A stretch of 10,684 bases of DNA from an uncultured Bacillota bacterium (lineage in GTDB: Bacteria; Bacillota; Clostridia; Oscillospirales; Oscillospiraceae), in assembly GCA_947383275.1 (NCBI GenBank), contig CANDCW010000078.1, positions 1 to 10,684 on the forward strand, written 5' to 3'. Below, piece by piece: positions 1 to 5,102 of the stretch; positions within the stretch are counted from its first letter, which is position 1; every line of letters begins with the position of its first letter. Made by a program: the position numbers and the translations under genes. Below the pieces are notes generated by a model. It had not been told where the DNA came from, searched no databases, and worked only from the letters and a program-made list of their open reading frames with translations.

Positions 1-610
1 CAGTGGCGCCGGCAGGACCGGTGGGACCAATAGGACCGGCAGGACCGACCGCACCGGTAGCGCCCGTCGCGCCTGTGGCGCCGGCAGGGCCAGTGGGACC
101 AGTAGGACCGGCGGGACCGACCGCACCGGCAGCGCCCGTCGCACCCGTGGCACCAGCAGGGCCAGTGGGACCAGTAGGACCGGCAGGACCGACCGCACCG
201 GCAGCGCCCGTCGCGCCTGTGGCGCCGGCAGGGCCCTGCGCGCCGGTAGCACCGGTAGCGCCAGTGGCGCCCGTTGCACCAGCAGGGCCCGGGATGCCCT
301 GGGGACCAGTGGGCCCGGTTGGGCCATCAGGACCGGGATAGCCCTGGGGACCAGTTGGGCCGGTTGGGCCGGTTCCAGGATAGGGCGGGAAAGGACCGGG
401 ACCGCCGCAGGGGGGAACAGGGGGCCGGGTGGGTAAGCAGCCGGAGTTGCAACCACAGCCGGAGGTACAGCCGCAGCCGGTATTGCAGCCACAACCGGTG
501 TTGCAGCCGCAGCCGGTATTACACCCAGTGTTGCAGCCACAGCCGGTCAGATGTGCCACAACGCCGCTCTGACAGCTCTGCTCCCAATCAGAAGCATAGT
601 ATCGATTCAT
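1..610 (-). CDS. Cys-rich collagen-like surface/exosporium protein, N-terminal part
   Basis: The frame starts at an ATG (610-608) and stays open to the left edge, giving 203 codons with no stop, so the C-terminus is missing. GGAG lies about 7 nt upstream of the ATG. Residues 1-23 (starting MNRYYASDWEQSC) are not an obvious signal peptide. Residues 24-58 are a Cys-rich repeat built on the unit CGCNTG. Residues 59-80 are a Pro/Gly linker with one more Cys (C68). From G81 to the edge every third residue is Gly, 41 uninterrupted Gly-X-Y triplets: first GPT, GPQ and GIP types, then GAT, GPA and GAV types. Collagen-like proteins of this kind in spore-forming Firmicutes (BclA-like) form trimeric stalks on the exosporium or cell surface; the missing C-terminus would carry the trimerisation domain. 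The 14 Cys residues suggest disulfide cross-linking at the base, which is inference. The collagen identity is secure. The spore location and exact family are not. Confidence 0.88.
   Translation of the reverse strand, partial: MNRYYASDWEQSCQSGVVAHLTGCGCNTGCNTGCGCNTGCGCNTGCGCTSGCGCNSGCLPTRPPVPPCGGPGPFPPYPGTGPTGPTGPQGYPGPDGPTGPTGPQGIPGPAGATGATGATGATGAQGPAGATGATGAAGAVGPAGPTGPTGPAGATGATGAAGAVGPAGPTGPTGPAGATGATGATGAVGPAGPIGPTGPAGAT
5..220 (-). repeat. Three tandem 72-bp units in the collagen region
   Basis: On the plus strand three near-identical 72-bp units begin at 5, 77 and 149 (GGCGCCGGCAGG or GGCACCAGCAGG). A fourth begins at 221 but diverges after about 16 bases. Each unit encodes eight Gly-X-Y triplets (24 residues), so gain or loss of whole units keeps the frame and the triplet register. 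The units differ from each other at only a few positions. Confidence 0.9.
437..541 (-). repeat. 18-bp repeats encoding the Cys hexapeptide CGCNTG
   Basis: Codons 24-58 of the collagen-like gene are made of an 18-bp unit encoding C-G-C-N-T-G, repeated with small changes (one shortened CNTG unit, then CGCTSG and CGCNSG). The block carries 12 of the 14 Cys residues visible in the protein. Confidence 0.85.
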
Positions 611-612
611 AA

Positions 613-686
613 CGCACTCCTTCACCTAAAGTAGTGGATGTGGCAAAGCCACATACCATACTATGTAAAACACCGTCAGGAGTGCG
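613..686 (-). promoter_or_regulatory. Nested inverted repeats upstream of the collagen-like gene
   Basis: CGCACTCCT (613-621) and AGGAGTGCG (678-686) are perfect 9-bp inverted repeats. On the gene's coding strand the proximal copy contains its Shine-Dalgarno sequence (AGGAG) and spacer, so a transcript covering both could pair and hide the ribosome binding site. Inside is a second dyad, 630-644 against 648-662, with 12 of 15 pairs and a perfect core ATGTGGC-AAA-GCCACAT at 638-654. The repeats are visible in the sequence; control of translation, or binding of a protein to the DNA, is inferred. Confidence 0.5.
657..685 (-). promoter_or_regulatory. Possible sigma-K-like promoter for the collagen-like gene
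   Basis: Reading on the minus strand, AC (683-682) is followed after 16 nt by CATAGTATG (665-657). The Bacillus sigma-K pattern is AC, 16-17 nt, CATAnnnTA, so there is one mismatch in the last position. Exosporium collagen genes are typically under mother-cell control. The motif is short and could be chance, and no good sigma-A promoter was seen here on this strand. Confidence 0.25.
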
Positions 687-691
687 AACTC

Positions 692-720
692 TTTACAACC
701 TGTCAGTTTTCTGATATCAT
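692..720 (+). promoter_or_regulatory. Sigma-A promoter for the 745-1002 gene
   Basis: TTTACA (692-697), a 17-bp spacer and TATCAT (715-720) each differ from consensus by one base. The expected start of transcription, near 727, falls on the AAAGGAGG ribosome binding site (727-734), so the leader would be very short. Confidence 0.55.
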
Positions 721-744
721 AGCCAGAAAGGAGGCGCGTCCGCG

Positions 745-1002
745 TTGAAGCACATTGAAATTCCCACCCTTCTCTTTTGGGAAAACGGAAACAGCTGGTA
801 CGGCAGCTTGGACAACGCCCGTTTTTTCCTCAAGCCTGAATCCCCTGAAGGACAGGAAAAACGGCTCACCGCTCAGTTCTGGCGGGGCCCGCTGACTATG
901 GCCCTGAGTGAGATTACCGCCACAGCCTGCTTTCCCGTCACGGAAGAGGGTCTGGTCCATGCCGCTGCCTGGCTGGAGGAACGGGCGGCCGAGGTAAACT
1001 GA
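745..1002 (+). CDS. Hypothetical 85-residue protein
   Basis: I do not recognise the family. The frame starts at a TTG (745) placed 10 nt after a strong AAAGGAGG and ends directly at a terminator. Upstream is a plausible sigma-A promoter, and these signals together argue for a real gene. The product is small, soluble and rich in aromatic residues (WENGNSWYG near residues 12-20, ARFFL near 25-29, QFWRGPL near 44-50), with no signal peptide or membrane segment and with a likely C-terminal helix (AAAWLEERAAEV). The start is favoured because no other in-frame start lies at a suitable distance from the ribosome binding site. It is transcribed away from the collagen-like gene and towards the antiporter, so its neighbours do not suggest a role. 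An overlapping minus-strand frame (703-1020) has no signals and is less likely. Confidence 0.65.
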   Translation: MKHIEIPTLLFWENGNSWYGSLDNARFFLKPESPEGQEKRLTAQFWRGPLTMALSEITATACFPVTEEGLVHAAAWLEERAAEVN

Positions 1003-1036
1003 AAAAGCTCCCATCCACATAAGATGGGAGCTTTTT
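1002..1036. terminator. Bidirectional rho-independent terminator
   Basis: AAAAAGCTCCCATC (1002-1015), a 7-nt loop and GATGGGAGCTTTTT (1023-1036) form a perfect 14-bp stem with a T run on either strand. It begins inside the stop codon of the plus-strand gene and ends 2 bp from the stop codon of the minus-strand antiporter, so it serves both convergent genes. Confidence 0.92.
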
Positions 1037-1038
1037 CG

Positions 1039-2220
1039 TTATGCAAGTTCCGGTCCCTTTGTAATCGCCATTTTCAGCAGCACTGGCGTGATCAGAGCCG
1101 AGCAGATCACAGCCAGGACAATAGCCGGCAGGATAGACGGGTCGATCATCCCGGCGTTAATGCCCCGCTGGGCCACCATAAGGGCCACCTCGCTGCGGGC
1201 AACCATGCCGATGCCAACCACCAGCGACTGGTGCCGGCTCATACGGCACACCAGTCCGCCCAAGCCGCAGCCCACAATCTTGGACAACACAGCGGCAATA
1301 ACCAGCAGAAGGGCAAATACCAGAATGCCCGAGTTCATATTCCGCAGATTGGTCTTCATCCCCACGCTGGCAAAGAATACTGGGGTAAATACCATGTAAG
1401 AGGTAACAGTAAACTTCTTAGCCACAAATTTTCGGGCCTTCGTCACATTACAAAGGATAAGCCCGGCAAAATAGGCGCCGGTGATGTCGGCCACGCCGAA
1501 CCACTCCTCTGAGCAGTAGGCCATGAGCAGGCAGAAAGCCAGCGCCCACACAGCCACCCGCCGGCTGTGCCAATGCTCCTCCGCGATGTAGCTGAACACC
1601 CGGCGGACTACCAATCCCACCACCAGCACAAAGGCAAAGAACAACACAATGTGGACCAGCACCTGCACCGGGTCAGAGTCCCCGGAGCTGAACACGCTGA
1701 GAATGGACAGCACTACAATCCCAATAATATCATCGATCAGAGCCGCGCTTAGAAGCGTAGTGCCCGTCTTGGTTTTGAGCTTTCCCATTTCATTCAGGGT
1801 CTCCACTGTGATGGACACGGAGGTAGCGGAGAACACCGACCCCATGAAAGCGGACTTTAAGAGGTTGACGGCGGTCAGCTCCCCGCCGCAGAAGAAAAAG
1901 AAGTACAGCCCGCCGCACAGCACCAGGGGTACCGTCACGCCCAGCACAGCAATGACGCTGGCCTGAACGCCGGTCTCCTTCAGCTCCTGCATGTCGGTGT
2001 CGATGCCGGCGGTAAACATGAGCATAATAACGCCAATCTCCGCCGCTTTGACCATAAAATCTGTGCTCTCCAGCACGCCAAGTCCGCTGGGCCCCATAAC
2101 AATGCCCGCCAGCAGCGCCCCCACCACCTGAGGCAGGTGGACATGTTCGGTCAGCAGGCCAAAAACCTTGGTGGACAGCAGGACAATTGCCAGCAGCAGC
2201 AGATAAGTATAGGATTCCAT
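1039..2220 (-). CDS. Cation:proton antiporter, CPA2 family
   Basis: This 393-residue integral membrane protein should exchange Na+ or K+ for protons across the cytoplasmic membrane. It has about 12 hydrophobic segments and the marks of the Na_H_Exchanger fold: GALLAGIVMGPSGLG (34-48), FTAGIDTD (69-76), an Asp-Asp pair in the LIDDIIGIV segment (D163, D164) where CPA2 proteins bind the ion, FTPVFFASVGMKTNL (278-292), and ARSEVALMVAQRG (341-353). An Asp pair usually marks electrogenic exchangers; that is family knowledge, not shown here. The protein ends after the last membrane segment with no RCK/TrkA-N regulatory domain, so it is like NapA or GerN rather than full-length KefB or KefC. I chose the ATG at 2220 because GGAGG lies 9 nt upstream; the frame is open for 20 more codons, but those would overlap the promoter. 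The ion cannot be told from sequence, and a role in spore germination (GerN/GrmA-like) is possible but unsupported. Confidence 0.88.
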   Translation of the reverse strand: MESYTYLLLLAIVLLSTKVFGLLTEHVHLPQVVGALLAGIVMGPSGLGVLESTDFMVKAAEIGVIMLMFTAGIDTDMQELKETGVQASVIAVLGVTVPLVLCGGLYFFFFCGGELTAVNLLKSAFMGSVFSATSVSITVETLNEMGKLKTKTGTTLLSAALIDDIIGIVVLSILSVFSSGDSDPVQVLVHIVLFFAFVLVVGLVVRRVFSYIAEEHWHSRRVAVWALAFCLLMAYCSEEWFGVADITGAYFAGLILCNVTKARKFVAKKFTVTSYMVFTPVFFASVGMKTNLRNMNSGILVFALLLVIAAVLSKIVGCGLGGLVCRMSRHQSLVVGIGMVARSEVALMVAQRGINAGMIDPSILPAIVLAVICSALITPVLLKMAITKGPELA

Positions 2221-2243
2221 TGCGTCTTCCCTCCAAAACAACA

Positions 2244-2261
2244 GCCTGGGTTCTTCCAGGC
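2244..2261 (-). promoter_or_regulatory. Hairpin in the antiporter leader
   Basis: GCCTGG, a 6-nt loop and CCAGGC form a perfect 6-bp stem between the -10 box and the ribosome binding site. On the transcribed strand it is followed by TGTTGTTTTG. It could be a weak attenuator or only a leader structure. Confidence 0.35.
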
Positions 2262-2269
2262 GTCCATGT

Positions 2270-2298
2270 ATTATACGCACCGGAATTTAGGAAGTCAA
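2270..2298 (-). promoter_or_regulatory. Sigma-A promoter of the antiporter gene
   Basis: On the minus strand TTGACT (2298-2293), a 17-bp spacer and TATAAT (2275-2270) match consensus in 11 of 12 positions. It lies about 50 bp upstream of the start codon and after the terminator of the preceding gene, so the antiporter is its own transcription unit. Confidence 0.85.
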
Positions 2299-2314
2299 TG
2301 GGCAAAGTGCCGGG

Positions 2315-2358
2315 AAAAGCCCGCCTTTCCCCTCAATTTTCGGAGGAAAGCCGGGGGC
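2315..2358 (-). terminator. Terminator after the MBOAT/SGNH cassette
   Basis: Directly after the TGA, the minus strand reads GCCC..CTTTCC, a short loop, then GGAAAGGCGGGC followed by TTTT. The stem is imperfect (an asymmetric internal loop splits it) but GC-rich. Its place between a stop codon and a strong downstream promoter supports the call. Confidence 0.55.
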
Positions 2359-3402
2359 TCAGTCAGAAGCAAACGCTGCCAGCGCCGTCTTGTAAGCCTC
2401 CAGATCCGCCGCCCACTCCGGGTCATCGGGGTCGGCGCGCAGGTTGGGCCGCACCACCTCCAGCAGGCCGGCAAAGTACCGGCTAAACCGGTCCGCCCCC
2501 AGGGCGTCCAGATGGTGCGCGTCGTAAAACATGGCCTCCGTCAGGCCGATGAACCCGTAGTCCTCGTTAAAGTCGTGGAAGGGCACGCCGTATCGGGCTG
2601 CGGTGGTCTTCACCGTATTAAGCATGGCCTTCTCTTCCAATTCCAGGTTGGAGGGGCTTTTCACCAGCCAGAGCTCGATGCCCTCCTCCCGGCACAGCCG
2701 GATAATCTCCTCCAGCCAGAACTGGTTTTTTTCCAGCAGGGGGGTTCTCCCCGTAACGCCCTCAATGGCCGGGCGAGGCCGGGATGCCTCCTGGGGCTCC
2801 AGCATCACAAAGCCCTTATAGGGGTCCCGGGCATGGCTGCGGCGGAAGGTGAAGTCCTCCCGGCGCAGCTCGCTCCACCGATTATGGTACATCATAAAGT
2901 TGAACAGCACGCCAACGCGGTTATCCAGATCAGGGGCGGACCGCGCCGCCAGCTCCACCTTGTCCCAGGACAGGGGCAGCTCGTCCATATAGGAGAGGGT
3001 AACCGCCCTGTCCTCCTTGGTCTCGATATAGTACTCCTTGTCCCCAAAGGCCATACGGCACTCCACCACAATCAGCGCCGGGGATTGGGTCTTCAGCGCC
3101 TCCTGAATATAGGTATAGGTGGCCCATAGGGGCTGCTGCTGGGTGGCAAAGACGTAGCTCTTGATCCCCGCCTCCTCCCAGATGGCCAGCGGGCTGAAGG
3201 CGGCGTAGGCGTGGCTGGGGCCGAAGAACATCACCTCAAACTGGTTCTCCTTCTCGTTGTAGAAGCCCCCCACCTTATTGGTCATGTCCCAGGGGCCGTC
3301 CAGGGATTTCCGGGCCATCACGCTTTGGATGGGGACCAATACCGCCCCCAGCAGCGCCAAAAACGCCAGGGCGGAGGCAAAAAAGCGAGCATTTTTCTTC
3401 AT
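2359..3402 (-). CDS. Membrane-anchored SGNH-type partner of the MBOAT acyltransferase
   Basis: The product has 347 residues. An N-terminal hydrophobic segment (about 7-27) after MKKN-type positive residues acts as a signal anchor, placing the rest outside the membrane. Residues 58-64 (MFFGPSH) carry a likely nucleophile S63 in a GxSxx block I, and residues 292-299 (FYDAHHLD) carry D294 and H297 in the DxxH spacing of SGNH/GDSL block V. This is the arrangement seen in AlgJ/AlgX, DltD and PatB-like proteins that pass an acyl group from an MBOAT protein to a surface polymer. The gene starts 11 nt after the MBOAT stop codon, with GAGG upstream, so the two are surely translated from one message. 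The frame is open upstream to 4041, but that part only shadows the MBOAT gene; the ATG at 3402 gives the signal anchor. It may instead be a DHHW-like family member. The substrate is unknown. Confidence 0.72.
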   Translation of the reverse strand: MKKNARFFASALAFLALLGAVLVPIQSVMARKSLDGPWDMTNKVGGFYNEKENQFEVMFFGPSHAYAAFSPLAIWEEAGIKSYVFATQQQPLWATYTYIQEALKTQSPALIVVECRMAFGDKEYYIETKEDRAVTLSYMDELPLSWDKVELAARSAPDLDNRVGVLFNFMMYHNRWSELRREDFTFRRSHARDPYKGFVMLEPQEASRPRPAIEGVTGRTPLLEKNQFWLEEIIRLCREEGIELWLVKSPSNLELEEKAMLNTVKTTAARYGVPFHDFNEDYGFIGLTEAMFYDAHHLDALGADRFSRYFAGLLEVVRPNLRADPDDPEWAADLEAYKTALAAFASD

Positions 3403-3413
3403 CTCATTGTACC

Positions 3414-4886
3414 TCAGAATTGGAAGTAGGCAAAGGCCCTGGCGTCGTACCCCGGGCCGTAGAGGCCGAAGACCAGCACCGCCAGCACCCCGCACAGGTA
3501 GAACGCCCACCGCACCGGCAGCGCCTGCCGGGTAATATAGGGACGCAGGGGCCCGTGCCGCTCCCGGAGCAGGCCGGCCGCCAGAAGCACCCCGACACAG
3601 GCCAGCGACAGCAGGAAATTGGGCCCGTCCAGCTTCAGGCTCAGCAGCTGTCCCGGCAGGGCGGACAGCTGAGCGTTTCGTACCGCGTGGACCAGCATCC
3701 CCCGGGCCTGGGAGAAGGACTGGGCCCGAAAAAACAGCCATGCGAAGTCCACCAGGCAGAAGGTGAACACCGTCCGCACCAGCTTCCAGAAGGGCCGGTC
3801 CCGGTGGATGCGCAGTACCCGGCAGGCCCGCTCCCGGAGGGGGGCCAGCGCCTCGCCCATAACCTGGTAGGCCCCATTGAGCCCGCCCCAGATGACAAAG
3901 CTCCAATTGGCGCCGTGCCACAGCCCGCTTGCCAGAAATACAATCATGGTGTTGACGTACTTCCTCCCCATCCCCCTCCGGCTCCCCCCCAGGGGGATGT
4001 AGAGGTAGTCCCGGAACCATGTGGACAGGGAGATGTGCCACCGCCGCCAGAACTCCGCCACCGACTTGGACAGATAGGGCTGGCGGAAGTTCTCCATCAG
4101 GGTAAAGCCCATCACTTGGGCCGCGCCAATGGCGATGTGAGAGTAGCCGGCAAAGTCGCTGTAGATCTGAACGGCAAAGAACACCGTCGCCAGCACAATG
4201 GCCGCGCCGGGCAGCCCGGCATAGTTGTCGTAGACATGATCCACCAGCATGGCCAGCCGGTCGGCAACGACAATTTTTTCAAACATGCCCCACAGCATGA
4301 GCAGCAGCCCCGCCCGCACCCGGTCAGGGTCGAAGTCGTGCCGCTCATACAACTGACCCAGCAGGTTTTTAGACCGCTCAATGGGCCCGGCCACCAGCTG
4401 GGGGAAAAAGGAGACGAACAGGGCGTACCGGAAAGGATTTCGCTCCGGCCCCACCTCGCCCCGGTAGACGTCCACAGTGTAAGACAGGGCCTGGAAGGTG
4501 TAGAAAGAGATGCCCACCGGGAGGACCACGTCAAACCCGGGCCTCTTCAGGGCAACTCCTCCCAAGGCCAGCAGGACAGAGAGGTTGTCCAGGAAAAAGT
4601 CGAAGTATTTGAAGAAAAACAGGATGGCCAGGTTGGAGGCAAAACTGAGAAATACCCACAGCTTTTTCAGGCCCTGCCGCTCCCCCGCCCGGTGGATGAG
4701 CAGCCCGCTGGCATAAGTAATTAGCGTGGAAAGCGCCATCAGCAGCGCGTATTTGGCGTTCCAGCACATGTAAAAATAGTAGCTGGCAAGAAGCAGCCAT
4801 ACCCAGCGCACCCGGTGGGGCAGCAGAAAGTACGCTGCCGTCACCAGGGGGAAAAACAGCAGAAAGTCGATGGAATTAAACAGCAT
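3414..4886 (-). CDS. MBOAT family membrane O-acyltransferase (AlgI/DltB-like)
   Basis: This 490-residue polytopic protein starts with the family-typical MLFNSIDFLLFFP and has around ten hydrophobic segments. Family marks include VLPVGISFYTFQ (121-132), FFPQLVAGPIER (160-171), IYSDFAGYSHIAIG (241-254), FWRRWHISLSTWFRDYLY (279-296) with H284, YIPLGGSR (296-303), and GLWHGANW (321-328) with the probable catalytic H324. MBOAT proteins of this class move an acyl group, usually acetyl, from the cytoplasm through the membrane to a surface polysaccharide, peptidoglycan or teichoic acid. No D-alanine ligase or carrier gene (dltA, dltC) is nearby, which speaks for O-acetylation rather than D-alanylation. 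The ATG at 4886 is chosen since GGAGG ends 5 nt before it; a TTG 12 nt upstream lies inside that site. The adjacent SGNH protein gene is the expected partner. Acyl donor and polymer cannot be read from the sequence. Confidence 0.93.
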   Translation of the reverse strand: MLFNSIDFLLFFPLVTAAYFLLPHRVRWVWLLLASYYFYMCWNAKYALLMALSTLITYASGLLIHRAGERQGLKKLWVFLSFASNLAILFFFKYFDFFLDNLSVLLALGGVALKRPGFDVVLPVGISFYTFQALSYTVDVYRGEVGPERNPFRYALFVSFFPQLVAGPIERSKNLLGQLYERHDFDPDRVRAGLLLMLWGMFEKIVVADRLAMLVDHVYDNYAGLPGAAIVLATVFFAVQIYSDFAGYSHIAIGAAQVMGFTLMENFRQPYLSKSVAEFWRRWHISLSTWFRDYLYIPLGGSRRGMGRKYVNTMIVFLASGLWHGANWSFVIWGGLNGAYQVMGEALAPLRERACRVLRIHRDRPFWKLVRTVFTFCLVDFAWLFFRAQSFSQARGMLVHAVRNAQLSALPGQLLSLKLDGPNFLLSLACVGVLLAAGLLRERHGPLRPYITRQALPVRWAFYLCGVLAVLVFGLYGPGYDARAFAYFQF

Positions 4887-4922
4887 AGGCGCCTCCAACG
4901 GGTCTCATAGACATTTTGGACA

Positions 4923-4931
4923 AGTATATCA
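4923..4931 (-). promoter_or_regulatory. Extended -10 promoter for the MBOAT operon
   Basis: On the minus strand TGATATACT (4931-4923) is an extended -10 element (TGn plus TATACT), 37 bp upstream of the MBOAT start. A -35 box is poor (a run of T at 4951-4946), which fits an extended -10 promoter. Confidence 0.5.
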
Positions 4932-4966
4932 CAAACAAGCCCTAAAAAAAAGCCCCACTTCACCGC

Positions 4967-4994
4967 TTGACAAAATGGAACAGACAAATATGCT
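4967..4994 (+). promoter_or_regulatory. Possible upstream promoter of polA
   Basis: TTGACA (4967-4972), a 16-bp spacer and TATGCT (4989-4994) could form a second, weaker promoter. TTGACAAA at 4967-4974 is also mirrored by TTTGTCAA at 5001-5008, so the box may instead belong to a protein-binding dyad. Confidence 0.35.
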
Positions 4995-5027
4995 GAATAC
5001 TTTGTCAATTTCCGCCCCCATGTTTTC

Positions 5028-5056
5028 TTGCCCTCCGGGCCAAAAGCTGGTATACT
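5028..5056 (+). promoter_or_regulatory. Main promoter of polA
   Basis: TTGCCC (5028-5033), a 17-bp spacer and TATACT (5051-5056) lie about 47 bp before the polA start codon. The ribosome binding site AAGGGAG (5087-5093) stands 9 nt before the ATG. Confidence 0.65.
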
Positions 5057-5102
5057 ATAACATCAATATTTATCATTTTATCATTCAAGGGAGACATCCG
5101 CC

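Noticed and set aside
1..220. CRISPR-like repeat array
   Set aside because: The units are contiguous, have no unique spacers and encode collagen triplets.
3..341. Plus-strand open frame rich in Ala, Pro, Val and Gly (APAGPVGP-type repeats)
   Set aside because: It is the antisense reading of the collagen triplets; the minus strand has the start codon, the ribosome binding site and perfect Gly-X-Y spacing.
703..1020. 105-codon minus-strand frame opposite the orphan gene
   Set aside because: It runs through the terminator and over the promoter of the plus-strand gene, with no ribosome binding site of its own.
3403..4041. N-terminal extension of the SGNH protein frame
   Set aside because: It overlaps the MBOAT gene in another frame and reads as Gly/Pro/Ala-rich noise; the ATG at 3402 gives a signal anchor.
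3420..4724. 434-codon plus-strand open frame opposite the MBOAT gene
   Set aside because: The translation is Gln-, Pro- and His-rich with no hydrophobic pattern, a typical antisense shadow; the MBOAT motifs are on the minus strand.
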